A stretch of 64,000 nt of DNA from Actinoplanes sp. L3-i22 (GTDB taxonomy: Bacteria; Actinomycetota; Actinomycetes; Mycobacteriales; Micromonosporaceae), in NCBI RefSeq assembly GCF_019704555.1, contig NZ_AP024745.1:1856001-1920000 (forward strand). The letters are read 5' to 3'. The translations under genes were made by a program, and so were the position numbers. Shown in pieces: positions 28,619 to 37,424 of this stretch. The notes beneath the pieces are model-generated. The model made no database searches, was not told the DNA's origin, and saw only the letters and a program-made list of their open reading frames with translations. Position 1 is the first letter of the stretch, and every line of letters begins with the position of its first letter.

Positions 28619-29494
28619 ATGAAGCCGCGTGACATCGCCCTGGCCGTCGCGGTAGCGGCGGTCTGGGGCGTCAACTTCGTCGTCATCGAGACCGGGCTGG
28701 ACCACTTCCCGCCGCTGCTCTTCTCCGCCCTGCGCTTCGGCCTGGCCGCGTTCCCCGCGGTGCTGTTCGTCGGCCGCCCGCAGGTCCCGTGGCGCTGGGT
28801 CGCCGCCGTCGCGCTGATCCTCGGCGTGGTCAAGTTCTCGCTGCTCTTCGCCGGGATGGCGGCCGGGATGCCGGCCGGGCTCAGCTCGCTGGTCCTGCAG
28901 AGCCAGGCGATCTTCACGATGCTCTTCGCCACGCTCTTCCTGCGCGAACGGCCCCGCCCGGTGCAGATCGCCGGGCTGGCCGTGGCCGGCGCCGGCGTCG
29001 CCCTGGTCGCCACCCGGATGGGCACCGGCCTGCCGGCCTTCCTGCTGGTGATCGGCGCGGCGGTGGCGTGGGGCCTGTCGAACGTGGCCACCCGCCGGGC
29101 GTCCCCGCCGGACACCCTGCGCTTCATGGTCTGGGTCAGCGCGCTCGCGACCGGCCCGCTGATCGTGCTGTCGCTGCTGATCGACGGCCCGTCCGCGGAC
29201 CTGGCCGCGCTGCGCGGGATCGACACCGAGGCGATCCTGGCGCTGGCCTACATCGCGTTCCTCTCCACGCTCGGCGGGTTCGGCGCGTGGGGCTACCTGA
29301 TCCGCAGGCACGGCGCGGCCACCGTCGCCCCGTTCTCGATGCTGGTCCCGTTCTTCGGCATCGCGTCGGCGGCGCTGATCCTCGGCGAGCCGGTGCACGC
29401 GATCGACGTCGCCGGCGGGGTGCTGGTCGTCACCGGCGTGCTCGTGGGACTGGTCTCTTTCCGGCCGGTCCCGGTCGTTAGGGTGAACGCATGA
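28619..29494 (+). CDS. EamA/DMT-family transporter
   Basis: 291 aa with about ten hydrophobic helices in two EamA halves. The first opens [20 protein letters not shown] and includes [25 protein letters not shown]; the second includes [20 protein letters not shown] and [18 protein letters not shown]. Members export or import small metabolites, often amino acids. Position between priA and hisF, with an ATGA overlap into hisF, suggests co-transcription; a His-related substrate is speculation. Confidence 0.92.
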   Translation: MKPRDIALAVAVAAVWGVNFVVIETGLDHFPPLLFSALRFGLAAFPAVLFVGRPQVPWRWVAAVALILGVVKFSLLFAGMAAGMPAGLSSLVLQSQAIFTMLFATLFLRERPRPVQIAGLAVAGAGVALVATRMGTGLPAFLLVIGAAVAWGLSNVATRRASPPDTLRFMVWVSALATGPLIVLSLLIDGPSADLAALRGIDTEAILALAYIAFLSTLGGFGAWGYLIRRHGAATVAPFSMLVPFFGIASAALILGEPVHAIDVAGGVLVVTGVLVGLVSFRPVPVVRVNA

Positions 29495-30252
29495 CGGTCG
29501 CGGTGCGTGTGATCCCCTGTCTCGACGTGGACGCCGGTCGGGTGGTGAAGGGGGTCAACTTCGTCGACCTCCGGGATGCCGGCGACCCGGTCGAGCTGGC
29601 CGCCGCCTACGACGCGGCGGGCGCCGACGAGCTCACGTTCCTCGACGTGACCGCGTCGTCCGACGACCGCGGGACGATGCTGGACGTGGTCCGGCGTACC
29701 GCGGAATCGGTTTTCATCCCGCTCACCGTCGGCGGCGGGGTCCGCTCGGTGGCCAACGTGGACGTGCTGCTGCGGGCCGGCGCCGACAAGGTCGGGGTGA
29801 ACACCGCGGCGATCAACCGGCCCGAGCTGATCAGCGAGATCGCCGAGCGGTTCGGCAACCAGGTGCTGGTGCTGTCGCTGGACGTGCGCCGCTCCGCGGA
29901 CCAGCCGTCCGGGTGGGAGGTCACCACGCACGGCGGGCGGCGCAGCGCCGGGCTGGACGCGGTCGAGTGGGCCGCCCGGGTCGCCGAGCTGGGCGCCGGC
30001 GAGATCCTGCTGAACTCGATGGACGCCGACGGGACCAAGGCCGGCTTCGACCTGGAGCTGATCCGGGCGGTCCGGGCGGTCGTCGACATCCCGGTGATCG
30101 CCAGCGGCGGGGCCGGGGCGGTCGAGCACTTCCCGCCGGCCGTCGCGGCGGGGGCGGACGCGGTGCTGGCCGCGAGCGTGTTCCACTTCGGCGACCTGAC
30201 GATCGGCGAGGTCAAGCAGACCCTGCGCGACGCCGGCAATCCGATCCGCTGA
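29491..30252 (+). CDS. hisF: HisF, cyclase subunit of imidazole glycerol phosphate synthase
   Basis: 253 aa (beta/alpha)8 barrel that makes IGP and AICAR from PRFAR with ammonia from His[28 protein letters not shown] carries the first catalytic Asp, and [21 protein letters not shown] the second; [13 protein letters not shown] closes the phosphate site. ATG 29491 overlaps the EamA stop. TAGGGT at 29479-29484 could also drive a leaderless message. Its stop directly abuts the stop of the next gene on the other strand. Confidence 0.97.
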   Translation: MTVAVRVIPCLDVDAGRVVKGVNFVDLRDAGDPVELAAAYDAAGADELTFLDVTASSDDRGTMLDVVRRTAESVFIPLTVGGGVRSVANVDVLLRAGADKVGVNTAAINRPELISEIAERFGNQVLVLSLDVRRSADQPSGWEVTTHGGRRSAGLDAVEWAARVAELGAGEILLNSMDADGTKAGFDLELIRAVRAVVDIPVIASGGAGAVEHFPPAVAAGADAVLAASVFHFGDLTIGEVKQTLRDAGNPIR

Positions 30253-30681
30253 TCAACGGCCGTCAGCCAGCCGCATGCTGTACTCCCGCACCGCCGCGTT
30301 GTACGTCGCGTCCTCCAGCGCCCAGTCCGTGTAACCGGGCTCGGCGGCCCGGTTGAGCTGCGCCTGCAGGGTCATCACCGCGGACGACAGCCCGCTGAAC
30401 GGCCGGGTCCGCCAGAGCTGCTCCCCGGCCGGGGCGACCTCGATGATGTCGTCCTCGACGGTGATCAGGCCGGCGCCGGCCAGGCGGCGCACGGACTCCT
30501 CGAGCTCGGTGCGCGCGGGCACGCTGTGGTGCAGGAAATCGGCCGCGGCCAGCAGATCGGCGAGCGTCGCTCCGGACACCGGCAGGGCGGCGTGCAGCGC
30601 CCGGTCGCGTTCCAGGCGCTCAGCGATGACCGCGGAGACGAAGATCCACGCGTCGTTCCAGTTCCAGCCGCCGGCCCCCAT
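30253..30681 (-). CDS. Uncharacterised small protein
   Basis: 142 aa from ATG 30681 (MGAGGWNWNDAWIF); the frame stays open to a GTG at 30738. Mostly helical: IFVSAVIAERLERDRALHAAL, TLADLLAAADFLHHSVPARTELEESVRRLAGAGLITV reads like a winged-helix element, then DDIIEVAPAGEQLW. No family recognised. Stop codons of this gene and hisF are adjacent with no gap. It starts the accessory block between hisF and hisI. Confidence 0.68.
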   Translation of the reverse strand: MGAGGWNWNDAWIFVSAVIAERLERDRALHAALPVSGATLADLLAAADFLHHSVPARTELEESVRRLAGAGLITVEDDIIEVAPAGEQLWRTRPFSGLSSAVMTLQAQLNRAAEPGYTDWALEDATYNAAVREYSMRLADGR

Positions 30682-30814
30682 GCCGCAATGATGCCGTGTG
30701 GTCGGCATGTCCGGAAGCGAATGTGTCCGGATGATCACCGGCTCATGGCGGGGGTCAAAACAGGACGTTCATCTTTAGACAAGTGCATAGGCCGCACATC
30801 GGGGTCGACCCGTC

Positions 30815-31438
30815 TCAGTGTGCGGGCACCGCACCGATGTGCGGCTGGCGCCCACGCTCGGGCACCGTCAGCTTCGGCAGGAACAGGTGCACCAGCGGGC
30901 CGATGGCCAGCGCGTACGCGATCGTCCCCACCCCCGCCGTCCCGCCCAGCAGCATGCCGGCGCCGAGCACGAGCAGCTCGATGCCGGTCCGGATGACCCG
31001 GATCGACAGCTTCGGGAACCGCGCGTGCACCCCGGTCATCAGCCCGTCCCGCGGGCCGGGGCCCATCCGGCTGCCGAGGTACAGCCCGGTCGCGAACCCG
31101 TTCAGCAGGATCCCGCCGACCAGATCGCCGACCTTGGCCGGGATCGTCGCGCCGGCCGGCAGCAGGGCCAGCGCCGCGTCCGCGGAGAAGCCGACGATCA
31201 CCAGATTGGCCACCGTGCCGACGCCCGGGCGCTGCCGCAGCGGGATCCAGAGCAGCAGCACCGGCACGCCGACGAGCAGCACGATCCAGCCGAAGCTGAT
31301 CCCGGTCGCCTCGGACAGTCCCTGATGGAAGACGTCCCACGGGTTCAGGCCGAGCCCGGATTCGATCATCAGGGCCATGCTGGCGCCGTAGAGGACCAGT
31401 CCGGCGAGAAGCTGTGTGACGCGTCGAACCAGGATCAT
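30815..31438 (-). CDS. YczE/YitT-like membrane protein
   Basis: 207 aa with five or six hydrophobic helices. VRRVTQLLAGLVLYGASMALMIESGLGLNPWDVFHQGLSE and GFATGLYLGSRMGPGPRDGLMTG are characteristic of the YczE family. Function is unclear; the family is frequently encoded next to, and divergent from, MocR-type regulators, as here (58-bp gap to the MocR start). Probably regulated by that neighbour. Confidence 0.88.
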   Translation of the reverse strand: MILVRRVTQLLAGLVLYGASMALMIESGLGLNPWDVFHQGLSEATGISFGWIVLLVGVPVLLLWIPLRQRPGVGTVANLVIVGFSADAALALLPAGATIPAKVGDLVGGILLNGFATGLYLGSRMGPGPRDGLMTGVHARFPKLSIRVIRTGIELLVLGAGMLLGGTAGVGTIAYALAIGPLVHLFLPKLTVPERGRQPHIGAVPAH

Positions 31439-31452
31439 GCTGCCACTCTCGA

Positions 31453-31481
31453 TGCCAATTCCGCGATGTTAAAGTGCCAAT
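31453..31481 (+). promoter_or_regulatory. Direct repeats between yczE-like and mocR-like genes
   Basis: TGCCAAT occurs at 31453-31459 and again at 31475-31481, 22 bp apart (about two helical turns, same face). MocR regulators typically bind repeated half-sites in the divergent intergenic region and repress or activate both genes. Assignment is by position and spacing only. Confidence 0.45.
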
Positions 31482-31496
31482 CGTCGGGAGGTGGCT

Positions 31497-32951
31497 ATGA
31501 CCACGTCGGTTCGCGGGGACCAATTGGCCCGGTTGCTCGGTCGGTGGCACTCGTTGCCGGGCCGTCACCGGAGTCCGGACTATGCCGCGCTGGCCGCCGC
31601 CGTGCGCGGGCTGCTGGCCGACGGGCGACTGCCCCTCGGGGTGCGGCTGCCCGCCGAGCGGGAGCTCGCCGAGTCGCTCGGCGTGAGCCGGACGACGGTG
31701 TCCGCGGCGTACCGGGCGCTGCGCGAGAGCGGCCACCTGACCAGCCGCCGCGGCGCCGGCAGCTGGACCACGCTGCCGAACGGGCACCGGGTCGCCACCT
31801 CCGGCCTGTGGACCCCGGACGACGACCTCGACATGATCGACATGGGGGTGGCCGCGTCCGCCGCGCCGGTCGAGCTGGTCCCGGCCGCCCGCGCCGCCGC
31901 CGAGGAGCTGCCGCGGTATCTGGGCAGCGCCGGCTACCACCCGACCGGCCTGGCCGAGCTGCGCGCCGCGGTCGCCGAGATGTACACGAACCGGGGCGTG
32001 CCCACCTCCACCGAGCAGATCCTCATCACCAGCGGCACCCAGCAGGCGCTCGACCTGGTCCTGCGCCTGACCGTGCCGGCCGGCGCGCCGGTCCTGGTGG
32101 AGACGCCGACCTATCCGAACGCGCTGGCCGCACTCTCCGCCCGGCGCGCCCGGATCAGCACGCACGGCATGGACACCGCCACCGGCTGGGACGGCGAGCT
32201 GCTGCTCGGCGCGCTCCGGCAGACCCGGCCGCGGCTCGCCTACATGATCACCGAGTTCCAGAACCCGACCGGCCACCTGATGCCCGCCGACCTGCGCGAA
32301 CGGATGGTCGCCACGGCCCACGCGGCCGGCACCGAACTCGTCGTCGACGAGTCCTTCGTGGACCTGCCACTCGACGATCCGGAGATGCCGCCGCCGGTCG
32401 CGGTCTTCGACCGGCACTCCCGGGTCCTGTCGATCGGGGGGATGAGCAAGCCGTACTGGGGTGGCCTCCGGATCGGCTGGGTGCGCGCGTCGGCCCCGCT
32501 CGTCCAGCGCCTCGCCGCGATCCGGGTCGGCGTCGACATGGCCAGCCCGGTCCTGGAACAACTCGTCGCCGTCCAACTGTTGCGCCTGGCGCCGTCGATC
32601 GTCGAGGCCCGCCGCGCCCAGCTCCGATTCCGCCGGGACGCGCTGGTCACGGCGTTGCGCGAACAGCTGCCGGAGTGGCGCTTCTTCGTCCCCGGCGGCG
32701 GCGTCACGCTCTGGGCCGAGCTCGACGGCCCGATCTCCAGCACCCTCTCCCGCGCCGCCGAGGACGTCGGCGTCCGCCTCGCCCCGGGCCCGCGCTTCGG
32801 CCTGGACGGCACGCTGGAACGCTTCCTGCGCCTGCCCTTCACCCTCCCCGCGGATGACCTGGTCGAAGCGGTCCGCCGGATCGCCTCGGTCCGCCACGAC
32901 CTCGACCGCGGCGCCCGCCCCAGCTGGCGAACCCCCTCAGTGATCGCCTGA
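31497..32951 (+). CDS. MocR-type regulator (GntR wHTH plus aminotransferase domain)
   Basis: 484 aa. Residues about 27-95 are a GntR winged helix (YAALAAAVRGLLADGRLPLG ... LAESLGVSRTTVSAAYRALRESGHL). From about 115 comes a fold-type I aminotransferase-like domain with ILITSGTQQALDLVLRL, TEFQNPTGHLMP and the PLP lysine in SIGGMSKPYWGGLRIGWVRA. Such regulators sense PLP or an amine adduct. ATG 31497 has GGGAGG 5 nt before it. Likely controls the divergent YczE-like gene. Confidence 0.93.
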   Translation: MTTSVRGDQLARLLGRWHSLPGRHRSPDYAALAAAVRGLLADGRLPLGVRLPAERELAESLGVSRTTVSAAYRALRESGHLTSRRGAGSWTTLPNGHRVATSGLWTPDDDLDMIDMGVAASAAPVELVPAARAAAEELPRYLGSAGYHPTGLAELRAAVAEMYTNRGVPTSTEQILITSGTQQALDLVLRLTVPAGAPVLVETPTYPNALAALSARRARISTHGMDTATGWDGELLLGALRQTRPRLAYMITEFQNPTGHLMPADLRERMVATAHAAGTELVVDESFVDLPLDDPEMPPPVAVFDRHSRVLSIGGMSKPYWGGLRIGWVRASAPLVQRLAAIRVGVDMASPVLEQLVAVQLLRLAPSIVEARRAQLRFRRDALVTALREQLPEWRFFVPGGGVTLWAELDGPISSTLSRAAEDVGVRLAPGPRFGLDGTLERFLRLPFTLPADDLVEAVRRIASVRHDLDRGARPSWRTPSVIA

Positions 32952-32987
32952 CCAGCTCTTTCCCCAAAACCTTCAAGATCAAATTCT

Positions 32988-33127
32988 TCTTTGCCTCGGT
33001 CCGCCGGGGTACAGATCGTCGCTCCCGCGGGGACCCTTCCGGGCCTCGCAGGGCGCGGGGCGCCCAAAAACGCGAGGCCCTCCAGGGCGGCGTCCGAGGG
33101 TGGTTGCGGTTTCAAAGGACCCACGCG
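32988..33127 (+). repeat. Structured dispersed repeat, copy 1
   Basis: About 140 bp, near-identical to the reverse complement of 34101-34240 and clearly related to 46076-46215. Core hairpin GGGCCTCGC / GCGAGGCCC at about 33040-33080 encloses an inner stem GGGCG/CGCCC. It begins 37 bp after the mocR-like stop, AT-rich end first. Confidence 0.85.
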
Positions 33128-33216
33128 ACGCCGCGCCCCACACCTCGCTCCGGCCGCACCTCCCGGCCCAGCCCGCCCGCGCCCGCGCTGCCCGCCCGAG
33201 CCGCCCGCTAGCGCCC

Positions 33217-33408
33217 GCCAGCGCCCGCCCGCGCCAGCGCCCGCCCGCGCCAGCGCCCGCCCGCGCCAGCGCCCGCCCGCGCCAGCGCCCGCCCGCGCCA
33301 GCGCCCGCCCGCGCCAGCGCCCGCCCGCGCCAGCGCCCGCCCGCGCCAGCGCCCGCCCGCGCCAGCGCCCGCCCGCGCCAGCGCCCGCCCGCGCCAGCGC
33401 CCGCCCGC
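33217..33408 (+). repeat. Twelve perfect 16-bp tandem repeats
   Basis: Unit GCCAGCGCCCGCCCGC is repeated 12 times without a mismatch, flanked by degenerate GC-only versions from about 33180 to 33430. Sixteen is not a multiple of three and no reading frame here has support, so this is a non-coding VNTR-like array. It lies inside the interval bounded by the inverted structured repeats. The rest of 32952-33552 holds no gene I can support. Confidence 0.95.
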
Positions 33409-33552
33409 GCCCGCGCCTGCTCCCGCGCCGCCCGAGCCGCGCCTCGCCCGGCCGCGCGCCGGCCGGCTCCGGCTGGTTCTTACGTTGTTATCGGGCTCTG
33501 GAACGACCTCGGGTGCCGGCCGGAGAGCGCGGTGCGGAGGGACGGCGGCTGG

Positions 33553-33891
33553 TCAGGCGGTTGGGCCCTGGTAGAGGCCGAAGCGGTTGCCGTCGGCGTC
33601 GAGCAGGGTCGCGATCAGGGGGCCGCCGACGTCGTGGATCGAGCGCTCCTCGGTGGCGCCGGCCGCGAGCAGCGACTCCACCTCGGCCGCGATGTCGTCG
33701 ACGTGCCAGAAGACGACCGGGCCGGCGGCGACGTCACCGTGCGGGTCGAGACCCAGCTCCGGGCCGCCTTCGGGCCGGAAGCCCACGTAGTAGGGCGCGT
33801 CGGCATACGGCTCGACCCCGAGCAACCTGGTGTACAGGGCCTTGGCAGCGTCCAGGTCCTTGACCGGGACGGTGATCGTGCGGATCGGCAT
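33553..33891 (-). CDS. VOC/glyoxalase-fold protein
   Basis: 112 aa. MPIRTITVPVKDLDAAKALYTRLLGVEPYADAPYYVGF is a typical vicinal-oxygen-chelate half-barrel opening, with VVFWHVDDIAAEVESLLAAGATEE and ATLLDADGNRFGLYQGP at the end. Single-domain members dimerise and bind metal; substrate unknown. ATG 33891 has GGGGGAG upstream; the longer open frame to 34128 begins inside repeat copy 2 and is rejected. The gene sits between inverted repeats. Confidence 0.88.
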   Translation of the reverse strand: MPIRTITVPVKDLDAAKALYTRLLGVEPYADAPYYVGFRPEGGPELGLDPHGDVAAGPVVFWHVDDIAAEVESLLAAGATEERSIHDVGGPLIATLLDADGNRFGLYQGPTA

Positions 33892-34100
33892 GTCTCCCCC
33901 TTCGTCACGTCGGACCCGTGCAACGTATGACGGACTCCGGCCGGGGCGGGCGACGATGAGCGAATCCGGCCGGTGCGCCCGGCTCTTCCGGGCCCGGGAA
34001 CAACGGCGAAAGCCGGCCGGCCGCGATGCGGAAGCGCACCCGGTCGTCCGGGTGGTCGATGAGGGCCGGCCCGCGCCGCCGGCCGGACCCCGGCGGCGCT

Positions 34101-34240
34101 CGCGTGGGTCCTTTGAAACCGCGACCACCCACGGACATCGCCCTGGAGGGTCTCGCGTTCTGGGCGCGCCAGCGCCCTGCGAGGCCCGGAAGGGTCCCCG
34201 CGGGAGCGACGATCTGTACCCCGGCGGACCGAGGCAAAGA
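34101..34240 (-). repeat. Structured dispersed repeat, copy 2
   Basis: Inverted relative to copy 1. The first ~70 bases of the element (minus strand) match copy 1 exactly, with scattered changes later. Core: GGGTCTCGC, inner stem GGGCGC-GCCA-GCGCCC, then GCGAGGCCC; the T keeps a G-U pair where copy 1 has C-G. It lies downstream of the acyl-CoA synthetase gene, AT-rich end nearest that gene. Confidence 0.85.
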
Positions 34241-34257
34241 AAGGTTTCAAGCAGCAG

Positions 34258-34286
34258 AAAGGCCGCCTCCGAGAGCAGAGGCGGCC
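34258..34286 (-). terminator. Rho-independent terminator of the acyl-CoA synthetase gene
   Basis: GGCCGCCTC (34261-34269) and GAGGCGGCC (34278-34286) form a perfect 9-bp stem with an 8-nt loop. Read on the minus strand it is followed by TTTCTG, 14 bp after the stop at 34300. Confidence 0.8.
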
Positions 34287-34299
34287 GTTCCGGAACGGG

Positions 34300-36123
34300 C
34301 TAGATCTGGGCGAGCGAGCCCTCGTACATCTTCTCGATCTGGCCGGCGAAGTTGGTCTCGACGCTGCGGCGCTTGATCTTCATCGACGGCGTGATCTCGC
34401 CGTTCTCGATGCTCAGGTCGCGGGGCAGGATGGTGAACTTCTTGACCGTCTCCCACCGGTTGAGCTTGCTGTTCAGCTCGGCCAGATAGCCCTCGACCAG
34501 CTTGTGCGTCTCCGGCGCGGCGACGATCTCCGCGTAGCTCTTGCCGGCGAGCGGCCCGTCGGCGGCCCAGCCGGCGATCGCGTCCTCGTCCAGGGTGATC
34601 AGCATGGTGACGAAGTTGCGGGACTGGCCGACGACGATCGCCTGCGACGTGTAGGGACAGACGGCCTTGAACGCGCCCTCGATCGCGCTCGGCGCGATGA
34701 ACTTGCCGCCGGACGTCTTGACCAGGTCCTTCTTGCGGTCGGTGATGCGCAGGAAGCCGTCCGCGTCCAGCTCGCCGATGTCGCCGGTGCGCAGGAAGCC
34801 GTCCTCGGTGAACGCTTCCGCGGTCGCCTCGGGCAGGTTGTGGTAGCCGCGCATCACCGGCGCGCCGCGCAGCAGCACCTCGCCGTCGGTGTCGATGCGG
34901 ACCTCGAGGTCGCCGAGCGCCTCACCGACCGAGCCGATCTTGAGGCGGCCGTGGCGGTTCACGAAGTTCGCCGCGGAGGCCTCGGTCATGCCGTAGCCCT
35001 CCAGGATCGGCAGGTTCGCCGCGGCGAAGAACTCGGAGATGTCCCGGCTGAGCGCGGCCGAGCCGCTGACCAGCACGCGCAGGTTGCCGCCGAGCCGGGA
35101 CTGCAGCTTCGAGAAGACCAGTTTCTCGGCGACCGCGTACTGCGCCTTGAGGCCGGCCGGGACCGGCTTGCCGGCCTGCTCGAGGGCGACCTTCTTCTTA
35201 CCGGTCGCGACGGCCCAGGTGAAGATCTTCGGCTTCAGGCCGGAACCGGAGAGGCCGCTGGTGACGGTCTTGTTGTAGACCTTCTCGAAGATCCGCGGCG
35301 GGGCGCACATCAGCGTCGGCCGGATCACGCCGAGCAGGTCGATCAGCTTGTCCACCCGGCCGTCGACGTAGGTCGGCACGCCCACGTGCACGATGCCGCA
35401 GAGCAGCGTCTTGCCGAACGCGTGCGACATCGGCAGCCACAGGTAGTGCAGGTCGGTGGGGGAGAACAGGCCGGTGCTCTCCTGGGCCACGCCCTCCCAG
35501 GTCCAGGCGCGGTGCAGCAGCTCGACGCCCTTGGGGCGGCCGGTGGTGCCGGAGGTGTAGATCAGCGTCGCGATGTGGTCCGGGGTCAGCTCGGCGACCA
35601 CGTCGTCGATCAGGCCCGGGTCCCGCTTGAGGGCCGCGGCGCCCAGCTCCTCCAGATCGGCCAGGGTGATCTGCGGCGGGGTGGCGCCGGCGTCGGCCGC
35701 GCCGTCGATCAGCACGACCTTGGTCAGGCTGGTCGTCGCGCCGGCGATCTTCAGCGCCTGCTTCGGGTTCTCCGCGATCAGCACCTTCGACCCGGAGTCG
35801 GACACGATGAACGTGGTGTCCTCCGGCTCGGTGGTCGGGTAGACCGTGGTGGCGGCCGCGCCGGCGGCGTTGATGCCGAGGTCGGCGAGGACCCACTCCA
35901 GCCGGGTGCTGGACAGGATCGCGACCCGGTCCTCCAGCCCGACGCCGAGCTCGCGCAGCCCGGCGCCGATCGCCGTGGCCCGCTCACCCACCTGGCGCCA
36001 GGTCAGCCAGCTCATCCCGGAGTCGTCCGCGTTCGGCCCGGCGAACGCCCGCGCGTCGGGGGTCTTGGCCACGCGCTGGAACAGCATGTCCGGGATCGAC
36101 CGGTAGGGAACCTCGAGAGCCAT
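34300..36123 (-). CDS. Long-chain acyl-CoA synthetase (AMP-binding, FadD15-like)
   Basis: 607 aa adenylate-forming enzyme activating fatty acids to acyl-CoA. TLIYTSGTTGRPKGVELLHR is the P-loop; YLWLPMSHAFGK, LEGYGMTEASAANF, FLRTGDIGELDADGFLRITDRKKDLVKTSGGK and the C-terminal PSMKIKRRSVETNF follow in normal order. Length and motifs fit bacterial long-chain (FACL) types. ATG 36123 is preferred over an upstream TTG at 36126; AAGGCGG lies before it. Monocistronic, with a clear terminator. Confidence 0.94.
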   Translation of the reverse strand: MALEVPYRSIPDMLFQRVAKTPDARAFAGPNADDSGMSWLTWRQVGERATAIGAGLRELGVGLEDRVAILSSTRLEWVLADLGINAAGAAATTVYPTTEPEDTTFIVSDSGSKVLIAENPKQALKIAGATTSLTKVVLIDGAADAGATPPQITLADLEELGAAALKRDPGLIDDVVAELTPDHIATLIYTSGTTGRPKGVELLHRAWTWEGVAQESTGLFSPTDLHYLWLPMSHAFGKTLLCGIVHVGVPTYVDGRVDKLIDLLGVIRPTLMCAPPRIFEKVYNKTVTSGLSGSGLKPKIFTWAVATGKKKVALEQAGKPVPAGLKAQYAVAEKLVFSKLQSRLGGNLRVLVSGSAALSRDISEFFAAANLPILEGYGMTEASAANFVNRHGRLKIGSVGEALGDLEVRIDTDGEVLLRGAPVMRGYHNLPEATAEAFTEDGFLRTGDIGELDADGFLRITDRKKDLVKTSGGKFIAPSAIEGAFKAVCPYTSQAIVVGQSRNFVTMLITLDEDAIAGWAADGPLAGKSYAEIVAAPETHKLVEGYLAELNSKLNRWETVKKFTILPRDLSIENGEITPSMKIKRRSVETNFAGQIEKMYEGSLAQI

Positions 36124-36250
36124 CAAGCGCCGCCTTCAAAACCTCAACGGGGGGACGTAACGTCGTTGTTACCGCAGGGTAATGGGATGGCGGTGACACG
36201 GCTAGAGCGCCCCGGAAACTGACGTCAATCCTAGTCGCTACGGTGAGCCC

Positions 36251-37141
36251 ATGGCTTTCCTGGTGATCGGCGGGACGGGTGTCGACACCGTGGTCCCGGT
36301 GGCGGATCTGCCGGTGCTCGGCGCGGACTCGGCGCGGCCCCGCGGCCCGATCGAGGACCATGTCTCGCACACCGGCACCTGCGTGGCCCTCGGGCTGCGC
36401 GCCCTGGGCGAGTCCGTGCAGGTCATCGACACGATCGGCGACGACGGCCCGGGGCGCCGGGTGATCGCCGCGTTCCGCGAGTGGGACATTCCGCTGCGGG
36501 TCGTGCCGGCCGCCGGCGGGACCCGGCGGGCGGTCAACCTGATGAGTCCGGACGGCCGGCGGCTGTCGCTGTACGACGGGCGGGACGTGCCCGGCTACCG
36601 GTTGCCGGTGGCGTACTACGAGCCGCTGCCGGCCGGGATCCGGCACGTGCACGTGACGATCATGGACTGGGCCCGGCATCTGCTGCCGTCGCTGCGGGCG
36701 GCCGGGGTGACCATCTCCACCGACCTGCACGACTGGGACGGGGCGAACCCGCACCACCGGGACTTCGCGCTCGGCGCGGACGTGGTGTTCGTCAGCGGGG
36801 TGGCCCTGCGGGACGGCGCGGCCCGGCGGATCCTGGCCGACGGGGTGGCCTCGCACGTGGTGGTGACCCGGGCCGCCGCCGGGGCGGACCTGTTCACCCG
36901 GGCCGGGATGACGCACCGGGACGCGGCCGACCCGGGCGGGCCGATCGTGGACTCGAACGGGGCCGGGGACGCGTTCGCCGCCGCCTTCCTGACCGCGTGG
37001 ACCGCGGGGAAGAGCGACGGCGAATGCCTGGCGGACGGGACGGTCGCGGGCGCCTACGCCTGCACCCGGACGGTCGGGGCGGATGCGTTCGTCACCGCGG
37101 AGGAGTTACGGACGAGAAGCGGACGGCTGTCAGAGCAGTGA
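36251..37141 (+). CDS. PfkB-family sugar kinase
   Basis: 296 aa ribokinase-like protein. GGTGVDTVVPV opens it, HTGTCVALGLRALGESVQVIDTIGDDGPG is the N-terminal substrate lid region, and VDSNGAGDAFAAAFLTAW is the C-terminal PfkB signature with the catalytic Asp (DxxGAGD; the usual DTT is DSN here). Substrate is not evident. TACGGT (36239-36244) 6 nt before the ATG suggests a leaderless message. Its last 12 bp overlap the stop end of the tiny secreted-peptide gene on the other strand. Confidence 0.9.
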   Translation: MAFLVIGGTGVDTVVPVADLPVLGADSARPRGPIEDHVSHTGTCVALGLRALGESVQVIDTIGDDGPGRRVIAAFREWDIPLRVVPAAGGTRRAVNLMSPDGRRLSLYDGRDVPGYRLPVAYYEPLPAGIRHVHVTIMDWARHLLPSLRAAGVTISTDLHDWDGANPHHRDFALGADVVFVSGVALRDGAARRILADGVASHVVVTRAAAGADLFTRAGMTHRDAADPGGPIVDSNGAGDAFAAAFLTAWTAGKSDGECLADGTVAGAYACTRTVGADAFVTAEELRTRSGRLSEQ

Positions 37142-37321
37142 GACGGCGGGGCTGCCGAGCAGCGACACCGCGGGATTGGTGAGCAGCGAGACGTCGCCGC
37201 CCGGGTTGAGCAGGGACACGCCCGGGTCCTTCGCGGCCGCCGGACCGGCCGCCACCCCGAGCGCACTTGCCACCACGAGCAGCACCACCGCTGCCCGGAA
37301 CCCGCCACGTCGGATTCTCAT
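37130..37321 (-). CDS. Tiny secreted peptide with four VSLL repeats
   Basis: 63 aa. MRIRRGGFRAAVVLLVVASALGV... is a textbook signal peptide, with likely cleavage after AAGPAAA near residue 30. The mature ~33 residues are essentially four copies of VSLL, separated by short turns: GVSLL NPGG, DVSLL TNP, AVSLL GSP, AVSLL at the very end. GAGGGGGA stands just before the ATG (37321), which strongly supports expression. No Cys. Repeated beta-prone hydrophobic strands with Asn/Gly/Pro turns suggest self-assembly, surface activity or a signalling peptide; this is inference. No family recognised. Confidence 0.78.
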   Translation of the reverse strand: MRIRRGGFRAAVVLLVVASALGVAAGPAAAKDPGVSLLNPGGDVSLLTNPAVSLLGSPAVSLL

Positions 37322-37424
37322 GTCATCCCCCTCGAGTTTCTTACTGAGCTACTGATGCTCCGTTCCTGAGCGTAGGCGCGGAACTACGCTGCCGGGCATC
37401 CTGGTTTGTCTATACCGTCGAGGC

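Noticed and set aside
32991..33863. Arg/Pro/Ala repeat protein across the tandem array
   Set aside because: The 16-aa periodicity follows from a 16-bp DNA unit read in three frames; no ribosome site, no conserved part.
33100..34128. Two open frames, one on each strand, both beginning MVAVSKDPR
   Set aside because: The shared N-terminus comes from the inverted copies of the structured repeat, not from related proteins. The plus-strand one runs through the 16-bp array; the real gene on the minus strand starts at 33891.
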